64,000 nt of DNA from Burkholderia sp. GAS332 (GCA_900142905.1 FSRV01000002.1:1860001-1924000); one strand, 5' to 3'. Positions 20,191 through 29,377 are shown, counted from the stretch's first letter. Program-made: numbers and translations. The notes: generated by a model not told the origin, from the sequence alone.

Positions 20191-20847
20191 ATGGTCGAAT
20201 TCACGCTGTGGGACATCGCCCGCAATCTGTTGCTCGCCGCCCGCTGGACGGTGTTGTTGTCGCTGATCGCGTTTGTCGGCGGTGGTGTTGTCGGGCTGAT
20301 TCTGCTCGCGATGCGCGTGTCGCCTTTGCCTTGGCTGCGGCGGATCGTCGTGGTGTATGTGGAAGTGTTTCAGGGCACGCCGTTGCTGATGCAACTGTTT
20401 CTGGCGTTCTTCGGCCTGCCGTTGCTGGGTGTCGATGTTTCGCCCTGGGTTGCGGCAACCGTCACGCTGACGCTTTACACCAGCGCGTATCTGGTCGATA
20501 TCTGGCGCGGTTGCGTGGAAGCTGTGCCGCGCGGCCAGTGGGCCGCGGGGGCGAGTTTGGGCATGACGTTCAGCCAGCAACTGCGCTACATCATCTGGCC
20601 GCAGGCGCTCAAGATCGCCGTGGCGCCGACGGTCGGCTTCCTCGTGCAGGTGGTGAAAAGCACGGCGCTCGCGTCGATCATCGGCTTCACGGAATTGACC
20701 AAGACCGGCACGATGATCACGAATGCCGCATTCCGTCCGTTCCCGATCTACGGCATGGTCGCTATGATTTACTTCGCGATGTGTTTCCCGTTGACGTGGT
20801 ATGCGCGCGTGCTGGAGAAGCGGGCGAAGGTCGGGCAGCACCGCTAG
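20191..20847 (+). CDS. Polar amino acid ABC transporter permease, second
   Basis: The 218-residue permease has the same class markers (EVFQGTPLLMQLFLAFFG and AAGASLGMTFSQQLRYIIWP) and about five membrane helices. The start at 20191 was chosen because it follows the stop of the preceding gene directly; an overlapping ATG at 20152 would add an unlikely tail. No ATPase gene of this class follows: the operon ends in a strong terminator at 20866. Confidence 0.88.
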   Translation: MVEFTLWDIARNLLLAARWTVLLSLIAFVGGGVVGLILLAMRVSPLPWLRRIVVVYVEVFQGTPLLMQLFLAFFGLPLLGVDVSPWVAATVTLTLYTSAYLVDIWRGCVEAVPRGQWAAGASLGMTFSQQLRYIIWPQALKIAVAPTVGFLVQVVKSTALASIIGFTELTKTGTMITNAAFRPFPIYGMVAMIYFAMCFPLTWYARVLEKRAKVGQHR

Positions 20848-20865
20848 CGCTTTCTGCGGGTCCAT

Positions 20866-20903
20866 AAAAAAGCGGCAACCGTTTTGCGCGGTTGCCGCTT
20901 TTT
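20866..20903. terminator. Bidirectional rho-independent terminator
   Basis: GCGGCAACCG (20872-20881) and CGGTTGCCGC (20889-20898) form a perfect 10-bp stem, flanked by six A residues on the left and five T residues on the right. It can stop transcription of the permease operon from the left and of the cytochrome operon from the right. Confidence 0.92.
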
Positions 20904-20922
20904 CGTTGTGAGGCCGATGCGT

Positions 20923-22203
20923 CTATCGAGCCGCCTGCGTCGACTTGCGCAACTTCGCCACGTCGGCCGCCGTGACCGCCGACCCACCGTTATTCCAACC
21001 GCCCCGCACGAAGGTCAGTACGTCGGCGATTTGCTGGTCGTTGAGCACCGGCGCGTACTTCGGCATCGGATACGGCGCGGGAATGCCGCCGATCACCAGA
21101 TCCCCCGTGCCGTTCAACGTCACGTTAATCAGCGACGACGGATCCTTTTCGAGCACATTCGGATTCCCGGCCAGCGGCGCCAGCATCGGCGCAAAGCCGC
21201 GTCCGTCGACGCCATGGCAGTGCATACAATACGCCGTATAAACACGCGCACCGGCATCGTTCGCGGGACGGTTCAGCGACACCTTCGTTGCCTGGCCGTC
21301 GTACGAATAAGGCGGTGCGCCACTGCCACCCGCCGGGGGTAGCGACTTCAGGTACGTGGACATCGCGGCGATGTCGGTATCGTTCATGCCCTGCGTGCTG
21401 TTGTTGATCACACTGGTCATGGAACCGAATGCCGATGCATGCTGATTGGCGCCGGTCTTCAGGAACGCCTGCAGGTCCTGATCGTTCCAGCGCCCCAGCC
21501 CGACGTTGTGCTCACCGGTCAGGTTCGCCGCGAACCAACCGTCGAGCGGGGCGCCGGTCAGGAACGCGCTGCCGCTTTCATCCAGCGCCTTCTCCTGAAA
21601 CGCAATGCCGCGCGGCGTATGACACGAGCCGCAGTGCCCCAGGCCCTGAATCAGGTACGCGCCGCGATTCCACGCGACATCCTTGCCCGGCTTGTCCTGA
21701 TAGGCGCCCTTCTCCAGGAACACCATGTTCCAGAACATCAACGGCCAGCGCATGTTCAACGGCCATTTGATGTCCGGCTCGCGGTTCGCCTGCTGCACCG
21801 GCGCCACGCCGCTCATGAAGTACGCGTACAGCGCCTTCATGTCGTCGTCGTTGACCTTCGCATACGAGGGATACGGCATCGCCGGATACAGGTTGTGACC
21901 GTCTTTCGCGACGCCTTCGCGCATCGCTTTCGCAAAATCCTCTTCCGTGTAAGTGCCGATGCCGGTTTGCTGATCCGGCGTGATGTTGGTGGTGTAGATC
22001 TGGCCCATCGGCGTGGTCATCGGCAGGCCACCCGCGAACGGTTTGCCTTTCGGCGCCGTATGGCAAGCGACACAATCGCCGACCTTCGCCAGATAGGCGC
22101 CGTGTTGCACCAACGCCTGATCCGCCGCTTGCGCCGGGGCTTGCATCAGGAACGGCAGCGCCACGCACAGCGCCGCACCGAAACCCTTGAGTGTGTTTTT
22201 CAT
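20923..22203 (-). CDS. Tri-haem cytochrome c, electron acceptor of the first molybdenum hydroxylase
   Basis: The 426-residue precursor has a signal peptide (to about residue 27) and three CxxCH haem sites: CVACH (44-48), CGSCH (191-195) and CMHCH (326-330). This three-domain layout matches the cytochrome subunits of periplasmic alcohol and aldehyde dehydrogenases. The gene is the third of an operon after a 2Fe-2S gene and a molybdopterin subunit gene, 12 bases after the latter. It would accept electrons in the periplasm and pass them to the respiratory chain. A terminator follows. Confidence 0.9.
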   Translation of the reverse strand: MKNTLKGFGAALCVALPFLMQAPAQAADQALVQHGAYLAKVGDCVACHTAPKGKPFAGGLPMTTPMGQIYTTNITPDQQTGIGTYTEEDFAKAMREGVAKDGHNLYPAMPYPSYAKVNDDDMKALYAYFMSGVAPVQQANREPDIKWPLNMRWPLMFWNMVFLEKGAYQDKPGKDVAWNRGAYLIQGLGHCGSCHTPRGIAFQEKALDESGSAFLTGAPLDGWFAANLTGEHNVGLGRWNDQDLQAFLKTGANQHASAFGSMTSVINNSTQGMNDTDIAAMSTYLKSLPPAGGSGAPPYSYDGQATKVSLNRPANDAGARVYTAYCMHCHGVDGRGFAPMLAPLAGNPNVLEKDPSSLINVTLNGTGDLVIGGIPAPYPMPKYAPVLNDQQIADVLTFVRGGWNNGGSAVTAADVAKLRKSTQAAR

Positions 22204-22215
22204 GTCGGGCTCCAG

Positions 22216-24459
22216 TCAGGCGGTTTGCAGTTGGCTGCCGACCGGCAATTGCCGCAGCCGCTTGCCGGTGACGGCGTAAATCGCGTTCGTCAGAGCGGGC
22301 GCGAGCGCCGCCGTCCCCGGTTCGCCGATACCGCCTGGCGCCTCGCTGCTCTTGACGATGTGCACCTCGATAGGCGGCGTTTGATCGATCCGCAGCATCC
22401 GGTAGTCGGTGAAGTTGTTCTGCTCCACACGGCCGTCCTTGATCGTGATCTCGCTATAGAGCGCGGCCGTGATACCGAAGATGATGCCGCCCTGCACCTG
22501 CGCTTCAATCGTGTTCGGATTCACCACCATCCCGCAATCGACCGCGCACACGACCCGCTTGACGGCCACCTCGCCCTGATCGACCGCCACGTCGACGACG
22601 ATCGAGAAGAAGCTGCCGAACGCATGCATCACCGACACACCGCGCCCCTGGCCCGTTGGTACCGCGCTGCCCCAGTTCGCCGCCTGCGTGGCGGTATTGA
22701 GCACGTTTAGCGCGCGCGGCGTTTTGCCCAGCAGATCCTGGCGATATTTGACCGGATCGACTTTCGCCTGCGCAGCGAGTTCGTCGATGAAACTCTCGAC
22801 CACGAAGGTGCCGCGCGTCGGTCCCACGCCGCGCCAGAATGCGGTGGGAACAGCATGCGGTTCCTGGCGCACATAGTCGACCAACTGGTTCGGCAAGTCG
22901 TATGGCAAGTCCGCGGACACTTCCACGGCATCGGGGTCGAGCCCATGCTGGAAGGCCGGCGGCGCAAAGCGCGCCATAATCGACGAGCCAACAATCCGAT
23001 GCTGCCACGCGATCGGCTTGCCGTTCGCGTCGAGCCCGGCGGAGATCTTGTCGTAGTAGTACGGCCGGTACATATCGTGCTGGATATCTTCTTCACGCGT
23101 CCACAGCACCTTCACCGGCGTCGACACCTGTTTGCCGATCTTGACCGCCTGCGTGACCATGTCGAACTCGAGCCGCCGGCCGAAGCCGCCGCCGAGCAGA
23201 TGGTTGTGCACCACGATCTTGTCAGCGGGCAAGCCGGTGACGGCAACCGCCGCATCCACCACCCGCGTCGGCACTTGCGAGCCGAGCCAGATATCGCAGC
23301 CGTCGGGCCGCACGTGCACCGTACAGTTGATCGGCTCCATCGTGGCGTGCGCGAGGAACGGTTGCTGATACACGGCGTCGACGCGTGTCTTCGCGTTTGA
23401 AAACGCGTTGTTCACGTCACCCTCTTTACGCGCCACCGCACCATTGCGCTGCGAGGCATTGGCAAGATCGTCGACGATCTGCTTCATCCCGATCTGCGCG
23501 CCCGCGCCTTCGTTCCATGTGATATCCAGCGCCTGCACACCGCGTTTGGCGGCCCACGTGTGATCGCCGATCACGGCGACCGCGTTATCGACTTTGACGA
23601 TCTGGCGCACGCCGGGAATCTTCTTCGCGTTGGTATCGTCGACGCTGGCGAGCGTGCCGCCGAACACCGGGCAATTGGCGATGGCCGCGTAGACCATGTC
23701 GGGCACGCGCACGTCCAGTCCGAACATGGCGGTGCCGTCTACTTTCTCCGGCGAATCGAGGCGCTTCACCGCGGTGCCGATCAGCTTGAAATCTTTCGGA
23801 TCTTTCAACGGCACGTTCTGCGGCGCGGGCAGTTTCGCCGCGGCGTTCACCAACTGTCCGTAACCAATGCTGCGGTTGCTGGCCGCATGAATCACCTGCC
23901 CGGCTTCTGCATGACAGCTGGCCGGATCGACTTGCCATTGCTGCGCGGCCGCGCTGATCAATACGGTGCGTGCGGTCGCGCCGGCACGGCGCATCGGCTC
24001 CCAGGCATAGCGGATCGACGTCGAACCGCCGGTGAGCTGGCCGCCGAGCAGCGGGTCCATGAAGAGTTTTTCGTTCGGCGGCGCGTGATCGAGCGTGACC
24101 GAGTCGAGCGGCACTTCGAGCTCTTCGGCGATCAGCATCGGGATCGACGTATACACGCCTTGCCCCATCTCGACTTTCGGCATCACCAGCGTGACTTTGC
24201 CCGCCGTGTCGATCTGGATGAAGGCGTTCGGCTCGAACACGCCATTTTGCGGCGCCTCATCCCCATCGCCGCCGATCACGGATTTGCCGGCCTTCTGGTC
24301 CTGACTGGCGGCCGGCATGCTGAAGCCCAGCAGCAAGCCGCCGCCGGCCGCGGCACCGATCGTCACGCCGAACTTCAGAAAGGTGCGGCGCGAGAGTCTC
24401 CCTGCGCCACCCTTCGACGGCTGCGCGCCGTTTTGTGCGTCGAGCAATCCCTGAGACAT
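22216..24459 (-). CDS. Molybdopterin subunit of a xanthine-dehydrogenase-family enzyme (isoquinoline 1-oxidoreductase beta type)
   Basis: The 747-residue protein has a twin-arginine signal SRRTFLKFG (residues 23-31) and the large Moco-binding domains of the IorB-type group, with GGGFGRRLEFD, AFWRGVGPTRG and GIGEPGTAALAPALTNAI. The last contains the conserved catalytic Glu region. Enzymes of this group oxidise aldehydes or N-heterocycles in the periplasm; the substrate here is unknown. The start at 24459 lies one base after the stop of the 2Fe-2S gene and has GGGAG before it; a longer frame to 24558 would overlap that gene. Confidence 0.9.
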   Translation of the reverse strand: MSQGLLDAQNGAQPSKGGAGRLSRRTFLKFGVTIGAAAGGGLLLGFSMPAASQDQKAGKSVIGGDGDEAPQNGVFEPNAFIQIDTAGKVTLVMPKVEMGQGVYTSIPMLIAEELEVPLDSVTLDHAPPNEKLFMDPLLGGQLTGGSTSIRYAWEPMRRAGATARTVLISAAAQQWQVDPASCHAEAGQVIHAASNRSIGYGQLVNAAAKLPAPQNVPLKDPKDFKLIGTAVKRLDSPEKVDGTAMFGLDVRVPDMVYAAIANCPVFGGTLASVDDTNAKKIPGVRQIVKVDNAVAVIGDHTWAAKRGVQALDITWNEGAGAQIGMKQIVDDLANASQRNGAVARKEGDVNNAFSNAKTRVDAVYQQPFLAHATMEPINCTVHVRPDGCDIWLGSQVPTRVVDAAVAVTGLPADKIVVHNHLLGGGFGRRLEFDMVTQAVKIGKQVSTPVKVLWTREEDIQHDMYRPYYYDKISAGLDANGKPIAWQHRIVGSSIMARFAPPAFQHGLDPDAVEVSADLPYDLPNQLVDYVRQEPHAVPTAFWRGVGPTRGTFVVESFIDELAAQAKVDPVKYRQDLLGKTPRALNVLNTATQAANWGSAVPTGQGRGVSVMHAFGSFFSIVVDVAVDQGEVAVKRVVCAVDCGMVVNPNTIEAQVQGGIIFGITAALYSEITIKDGRVEQNNFTDYRMLRIDQTPPIEVHIVKSSEAPGGIGEPGTAALAPALTNAIYAVTGKRLRQLPVGSQLQTA

Positions 24460-24460
24460 G

Positions 24461-24916
24461 TCAGGCTCCCTTCGCGGCTTGCTTGATCGCCGCGCGGATG
24501 CGGTTGTACGTCCCACAGCGGCAGATGTTGCCGGCCATGGCGGCGTCGATATCCGCATCGGTCGGATTGGGATTGCTCGCGATCAGCGAAGCCGCCGACA
24601 TCACCTGCCCCGACTGACAATAGCCGCATTGCACAACATCCAGCTGACGCCACGCCTGCTGCACCTTCTGCCCGGCCGGCGTGCTGCCGACCGCTTCGAT
24701 GGTCGTGATCTTCTTGTCGCCGACAGCCGCCGCCGGCAGCACGCACGAGCGCACTGCGACGCCATCGAGATGCACGGTGCACGCGCCGCATTGGGCAATG
24801 CCGCAACCGAACTTGGTGCCGGTCAAGCCGACCAGGTCGCGTAAGACCCACAGCAAGGGCATGTCCGGCGGTGCGTCGACAGTATGAGTCTGGCCATTGA
24901 TGTTGAACGTTGTCAT
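24461..24916 (-). CDS. 2Fe-2S subunit of the first molybdenum hydroxylase
   Basis: The 151-residue protein has the plant-type ferredoxin cluster ([15 protein letters not shown], with a fourth Cys a few residues on) and the second all-helical cluster (CGYCQSGQ then CRCG), the standard two-cluster IorA/XdhC-like small subunit. It carries electrons from the Mo centre to the cytochrome c. It is the first gene of a three-gene operon (2Fe-2S, Moco, cytochrome). It has no signal of its own, and probably leaves the cell bound to the Tat-exported large subunit. Confidence 0.92.
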   Translation of the reverse strand: MTTFNINGQTHTVDAPPDMPLLWVLRDLVGLTGTKFGCGIAQCGACTVHLDGVAVRSCVLPAAAVGDKKITTIEAVGSTPAGQKVQQAWRQLDVVQCGYCQSGQVMSAASLIASNPNPTDADIDAAMAGNICRCGTYNRIRAAIKQAAKGA

Positions 24917-24943
24917 GGGCGGCTCCGGGTGGGGTTTATTGTT

Positions 24944-24961
24944 TGTCTAGCTGTTTAGACA
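24944..24961. promoter_or_regulatory. Operator-like dyad before the first Mo-hydroxylase operon
   Basis: TGTCTAGCTGTTTAGACA is a perfect dyad with 6-bp arms (TGTCTA/TAGACA) 28 bases upstream of the 2Fe-2S start codon. A near-identical site, 16 of 18 bases, occurs upstream of the second Mo-hydroxylase operon at 34522. This suggests one common regulator. The remaining 24962-25357 holds no recognisable gene. Confidence 0.6.
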
Positions 24962-25357
24962 GAGACGTCGAACCAAAACACAAAAACTTGCCATGTTTAT
25001 TCGACAAGCCGTGCTAATACGCCATGCGGCTACAGTTCAATGCGTGCAGTAGATGATGCGCAGCGCGAGGGCGCTGGAAGGGACGGGGAAATTGTAGCCG
25101 TGGATAAAGAAGTTCGCCGACAGCGTGACATGTCCGCAGCGTGCCCGTACGACAACAAAGACCCGGCCGCGGCCCTTGCCGGAAGTGAAACGATATTCAA
25201 ATCAATGCGTTACCATTGTCGCATTCGCTTGAGCCGGCGCGTGTTGCGCACTCGCCTTATTCTTATTGAGGCATCCTCGAGCGATTTTGTTAGCATGGAT
25301 CTGGCTTCACCTGATCGCCCGGTTTGATCCGGCATGACTATCCGAAGGAGCGGCAAG

Positions 25358-25756
25358 ATGAACGACCAGCAATGCACTCAATTCCTCTCGGAAATCCGCA
25401 GACCGCTATTGGCGCTGCATAAGGCGATTCTCGATCACGAACGCGCGTCATACGAAAAGGAATTCGGCCCCGTGACGCCGGCGGCCTTCCTGCAAGTGCT
25501 TATCAACGGCTCGGCGTTCCGCTGGCTCACGCCGCTCTCCACGGTGATTGCAAACGTCGACGAGATTCTCGACGACAAGGAAGCGGACGCCGCCGATCGG
25601 CTCGCCGCAGCCGAAGCCGTCACCGGCCTCTTTTCCCCCGAGCAGCCCAACAACGCGTTCCTGCCGCGCTACTTGCCGCTCCTGCAAGCCGACCCGGCGA
25701 TCCTGCACCACCACGGGCAAGTCTCGCAATTGCTGCGCAGCGCTGAAGCGAAGTAG
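25358..25756 (+). CDS. Conserved-looking protein of unknown function
   Basis: The 132-residue protein is soluble, alpha-helical in character and has no signal peptide. I do not recognise the family. The N-terminal half (RRPLLALHKAILDHERASYE) is amphipathic and the middle contains an acidic stretch. The start at 25358 is preferred to the ATG at 25334, because AAGGAG lies eight bases before it. It stands alone between intergenic stretches of about 440 bases on each side. Confidence 0.75.
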   Translation: MNDQQCTQFLSEIRRPLLALHKAILDHERASYEKEFGPVTPAAFLQVLINGSAFRWLTPLSTVIANVDEILDDKEADAADRLAAAEAVTGLFSPEQPNNAFLPRYLPLLQADPAILHHHGQVSQLLRSAEAK

Positions 25757-26203
25757 CCGGCGACGGGTGACTTCGCCTGGCGCTTCGTTAGCGTTAGCCG
25801 GAGGCCCTCGCCGTGGTGGAGGGAGGCAGCGCGGCATCCGGTATGGATTGCGCCTTCGGCTCCCGAATTCACTCACCCTTGCCACGCGCACGCTTTGGTC
25901 GATCACGCGTCGTTTCGTTGAATGCCGAATCGACGCGACCTCTACGATTACCAGGCCTCCCGAATCCAGCCAACACGAAAACACCTTATTTCAAGGTGAT
26001 TTGTGCTCGTTATGTAACAGTGCGCGCTATCAGCGTAGCTCACCGTTCAATCCGGCGACGCCGCGAGTCACATTCTTTTGAATTTGCCTGGCTTTGCTGA
26101 ATAAATCCAAGGTGAGCTTTTGCGGGAGGCTTTCCGAGGAGGCTACGACAAGCCGGTCAGCGTGCTTTGGCGCGCCCTGCTAAGGTAAGCAGACTTTCTC
26201 GCG
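25757..26203. other. Intergenic stretch with an IS-end-like sequence and no recognised gene
   Basis: The codon use of the open frames here does not look coding and none has a good ribosome binding site. The only recognisable element is an insertion-sequence-like terminus at 26090-26107. Confidence 0.5.
26090..26107. mobile_element. Solitary IS5/IS903-type terminal sequence
   Basis: GGCTTTGCTGAATAAATC differs at one position from the terminal inverted repeat of IS903 (IS5 family) as I remember it. No transposase gene and no second end were found nearby, so this would be a relic of an excised or decayed element, or an isolated chance match. Confidence 0.4.
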
Positions 26204-27034
26204 ATGCTCATCACCATGCAAAACTGGCCGCTTCCCGAAAGCTATACGTTCCGTAATCAAACCGTGCGTTTTCGCGTGACCGGCAACGGCCCGCCGCTGG
26301 TGCTGGTTCATGGCACACCGTTTTCTTCGTATGTGTGGCATCGCATCGCCCCGCATCTCGCGCAAGTTCGCACCGTGTATTACTACGATCTACTCGGCTA
26401 CGGCCAGTCCGAGCAACGCGACGCTCAGGACGTCTCGCTCGGCGTGCAGAACGTGCTGCTGGCGGAATTGCTCGCGCATTGGCAGCTAACGAATCCGGAC
26501 GTCATCGCGCACGATTTCGGCGGCGCGACTGCCTTGCGCGCGCATCTGATTGACGGCTGCGACTATCGCAGCCTCACGCTGATCGATCCGGTCGCCGTCG
26601 CACCATGGGGTTCGCCGTTCGTGCAGCACGTGCGCGAACACAGCGCGGCCTTCGCCGGGCTGCCGCCCTATATCCATGAAGCGGTGGTGAAGGCCTACGT
26701 GCGCGGCGCCATCGCTCGCGACATTCCGGACGAGGAACTCGCGCCTTATGTGACGCCGTGGCTCGGCGCAACGGGACAAGCCGCGTTCTACCGCCAGATC
26801 GCCCAAATGGATCAGCGCTACACCGACGCGGTCGAAACACGTTATTCGCAGATGCGTTGCCCGACGCAAATCCTGTGGGGCGAAGACGACCAGTGGATTC
26901 CGCTCGAACGCGGCCGGCAACTGGCGGCAGTCATACCCGAGGCGCGCTTTCAGGCGGTGCCGAAGGCCGGTCATCTGCTGCAGGAAGATGCACCTGAAGC
27001 GATTGTCGCGGCGGCGTTGCGGTGGTTCGATTGA
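26204..27034 (+). CDS. Alpha/beta hydrolase with an Asp nucleophile (dehalogenase/epoxide-hydrolase-like)
   Basis: The 276-residue protein has the oxyanion segment VLVHGTPFSS, a nucleophile elbow HDFGG in which the usual Ser is Asp, an acidic residue in ILWGEDDQWIP, and His in KAGHLLQEDAP. An Asp nucleophile is the hallmark of haloalkane/haloacetate dehalogenases and epoxide hydrolases, rather than esterases. The substrate is not known. The start may be the ATG at 26204 or the one at 26216; neither has a strong ribosome binding site. A strong terminator follows. Confidence 0.82.
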   Translation: MLITMQNWPLPESYTFRNQTVRFRVTGNGPPLVLVHGTPFSSYVWHRIAPHLAQVRTVYYYDLLGYGQSEQRDAQDVSLGVQNVLLAELLAHWQLTNPDVIAHDFGGATALRAHLIDGCDYRSLTLIDPVAVAPWGSPFVQHVREHSAAFAGLPPYIHEAVVKAYVRGAIARDIPDEELAPYVTPWLGATGQAAFYRQIAQMDQRYTDAVETRYSQMRCPTQILWGEDDQWIPLERGRQLAAVIPEARFQAVPKAGHLLQEDAPEAIVAAALRWFD

Positions 27035-27101
27035 ACGCGCGCAGTCGATAGCCCATCGGTTCGGTAACGGATCCTGATGTTCCGGATGCGTGGATGTGAC
27101 A

Positions 27102-27142
27102 AAGCAGCGATCCCGGCCAATGATTGACCGGGATCGCTGCTT
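27102..27142. terminator. Strong hairpin terminator between convergent genes
   Basis: AAGCAGCGATCCCGG (27102-27116) pairs perfectly with CCGGGATCGCTGCTT (27128-27142) over 15 bp with an 11-base loop, between the hydrolase gene and the converging NlpD-like gene. The symmetric AA/TT edges suit use from both sides. Confidence 0.8.
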
Positions 27143-27199
27143 GTGTAGAGGGGACGAAAAATCGCTGGCTAGTGCCTAACTACAGACCTAACCACAGGC

Positions 27200-28168
27200 C
27201 TAACCACGGCCCTGCGGCAAATACGGCATCGGATCGATCGGCTTGCCGTCGCGGCGCAGCTCGAAGCCCACGGAGACGCGCGAGTTATTTTCATCGCCCA
27301 TCTCGGCAATCTGCTGTCCTTGCCGCACGATGTCGCCGATTTTGACCAGCAGCTTGCGGTTATGCGAGTAGGCGGTCAGAAAGTCCTTGTTGTGCTGGAC
27401 GATGATCAGGCTGCCGTAACCATTCAGACCCGTGCCGGCGTACATCACCTTGCCGTCGGCCGCGGCCCGCACCGGATCGCCCGGCTTGCCGCCGATTTCG
27501 ATGCCGCGCGTTTCGCCCGGCTGGAAAGCTTCGACGACGCTGCCACCCGCAGGCCACGCCAGCGACACGCCGTTCGCATGCCGGGAAGTCTCCCGCGCGA
27601 CGTCGCGTACCTCGGCGGCGCTGGGCGCGGGTGATTGCGCGGTGGACTGGGCCGATGCCTGCGCGGTGGCTGCCGCCTGTTGCGCGGCGAGCGGAACCGG
27701 CGGCGCGGACGCTGCAGCAGCTTTGGCAGCGGCGGCTGCCGCGTTGGCCGCCGCATTGGCCGCATTAGCCGCCCGCACCGTTTCCGGCGAAGCGACGCGC
27801 AGCACCTCTCCGTGCTTCAAGCGCGAGGAAGACTTGAGGCCGTTCCACGCCTGCAACTGCCTGACAGTGCAATGATGATGCTGCGCGATGCGCGCCAGCG
27901 TGTCGCCACGCTTGACGCGATACACCAGGGGCGGCGCCTTTTTAAGCGGCGTGCCGTCGTCAGCGCTGAGCTGGGCCGACGGGCCTGCGACTGCACCGGA
28001 AGCCGGCGCTGCAGCCGCTGCCGGCACACCGGACGCAGCCGATGCGCCCGCTGCCGCGCCAGTTTGCGCGCCCTGCTGTCCCACATTCGCACAACCGCTG
28101 ACCGCCAGCGCGACCCACACGCCAGCCAGACTGGCCATCATTGTTCTGTCGAAACGCTTTCCCAACAT
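27200..28168 (-). CDS. NlpD-like lipoprotein: LysM plus degenerate LytM (M23) domain
   Basis: The 322-residue lipoprotein has a signal peptide ending in a lipobox (VSGC, about residue 25), an Ala-rich linker, a LysM peptidoglycan-binding domain (VYRVKRGDTLARIAQHHHCT, near residues 80-125), a second long Ala-rich linker and a C-terminal LytM domain. Catalytic metal ligands of M23 peptidases are missing: the first His is replaced in RGIEIG and the HxH motif reads VGF. As with NlpD and EnvC, it probably activates a cell-wall amidase rather than cutting peptidoglycan itself. AGGAG precedes the ATG at 28168. Confidence 0.85.
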   Translation of the reverse strand: MLGKRFDRTMMASLAGVWVALAVSGCANVGQQGAQTGAAAGASAASGVPAAAAAPASGAVAGPSAQLSADDGTPLKKAPPLVYRVKRGDTLARIAQHHHCTVRQLQAWNGLKSSSRLKHGEVLRVASPETVRAANAANAAANAAAAAAKAAAASAPPVPLAAQQAAATAQASAQSTAQSPAPSAAEVRDVARETSRHANGVSLAWPAGGSVVEAFQPGETRGIEIGGKPGDPVRAAADGKVMYAGTGLNGYGSLIIVQHNKDFLTAYSHNRKLLVKIGDIVRQGQQIAEMGDENNSRVSVGFELRRDGKPIDPMPYLPQGRG

Positions 28169-28805
28169 ATTCGACTCCTGCTTTTTTATTGGCAGGCCGA
28201 GTGCTGCCCTGTCGCGTACGATGCGCGCGTTCTGACGAAGCGCTGCTTTCTTGCGCGACACAGCGAGGCCGCCTCGTGCGGCGCCCACTCGTGCCCTGCC
28301 GCACAACCCAATCCCTTTCGCCTTGCCGGAAGCCAGATGCCGGAAACCCGGACGCCCGGATGCCATATAACAGGCGATCTTCCGCGAAAAGGGCCAGATT
28401 GCCGATTAAAATTCACGCGGAATTGTAAAGTGCGTTTTGCAAAAAACGTCCCGCCCCACACGTTTTGATACAAACCTTACGCACGGTGTTGCAGACAAGG
28501 TTGCGTGTGCAACCAGTCCAGCGCCGCATACCCTTGGGCAGCCGCTGCTCCGTGCAACCCCGGCGGCCTAACCAGGCGGGTCCTCGCCTCACGCGCGCTG
28601 TCGGCTTGACGCCTCTACGCGCACAGTCTCAAAGACGCGCAAACGGCTGCGCCGCCGGACGACCGGATGCCAACGTTTGCTTATCGGCAAAACACGGTGA
28701 AAACTTGAGTTGCCGCGACTCGAAACGATGAGTGAGGATGGGGAAATGCGTAGACGAGCGGGCGGACAGACCTGCGCCCGCCCGGCTCGTAGCGACCGGC
28801 CTGAA
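28169..28805. other. 637-base gap without a supported gene
   Basis: Several open frames cross this stretch on both strands, but none has a ribosome binding site with a recognisable product. It contains the promoter region of the NlpD-like gene and the region downstream of the gene at 28806-29222. I see no hairpin or repeat worth naming. Confidence 0.5.
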
Positions 28806-29222
28806 CTAGCTGTAGGTATGACCTTGATACTGCACGTAGCCAACCGGGTGATGGGTAAAGTGCAGCACCGGCAGAACGGGATTTTGGTTGTCGGCGGTGG
28901 GATAGGCGCTGGCTTCGGCGATATATTCGCCTTGCGCCTCGATCGGTTGCCCGACTTGCAGTCCGGGGATTTCCTGCGCGAGCCCTTCGCTATCACCGTA
29001 GCGCACGGCGACGAATACTTCGGTGCCGACCAGATTCTGCGTGCCGCCTTCGAACTTCACGACCGTGTTGATTTTGATGACGAATTGCTGGTGCTCGGCG
29101 GCGTGGTGAAATTCCGGGTTGAGGAACACCTTGCTGATCGTGCCCTGTACGCAAGCCAGCGGCGCGCCCAGCGAATGAGGGGCACTATGATGCGGAAGAG
29201 TCTGCGTTGCGAGATTACTCAT
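28806..29222 (-). CDS. Small protein resembling DUF3465
   Basis: The 138-residue protein has no signal peptide. The C-terminal half (VGQPIEAQGEYI, then LHFTHHPVGYVQYQGHTY) resembles the OB-fold-like DUF3465 family, where a Trp/Phe-Thr-His-His segment is typical. The function is unknown. The start at 29222 is supported by GGAGA about eight bases upstream; the frame is open further but those codons look non-coding. Confidence 0.7.
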   Translation of the reverse strand: MSNLATQTLPHHSAPHSLGAPLACVQGTISKVFLNPEFHHAAEHQQFVIKINTVVKFEGGTQNLVGTEVFVAVRYGDSEGLAQEIPGLQVGQPIEAQGEYIAEASAYPTADNQNPVLPVLHFTHHPVGYVQYQGHTYS

Positions 29223-29344
29223 GAAGTCTCCGTGAAGGGCATCAGATTGGTCTACGGCGAAACGTAAGGCGCGCCGCCGGGCGGCAACGGCGCGATACCC
29301 TTTGAGCAGGCCATGACGCGTGAGTTCATTAGCCACCCACGCAT

Positions 29345-29377
29345 AAAAAAAGCCGGCACCTTTGAGGGCGCCGGCTC
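29345..29377 (-). terminator. Terminator of the second Mo-hydroxylase operon
   Basis: On the minus strand a GCCGGC-based stem (29352-29377) is followed by seven T residues (29351-29345). It lies about 55 bases after the stop of the cytochrome c gene. Confidence 0.85.

Noticed and set aside
28186..28996. Minus-strand frames of 95 and 135 codons in the 637-base gap
   Set aside because: No ribosome binding site, no recognisable family, and the second overlaps the end of the DUF3465-like gene.
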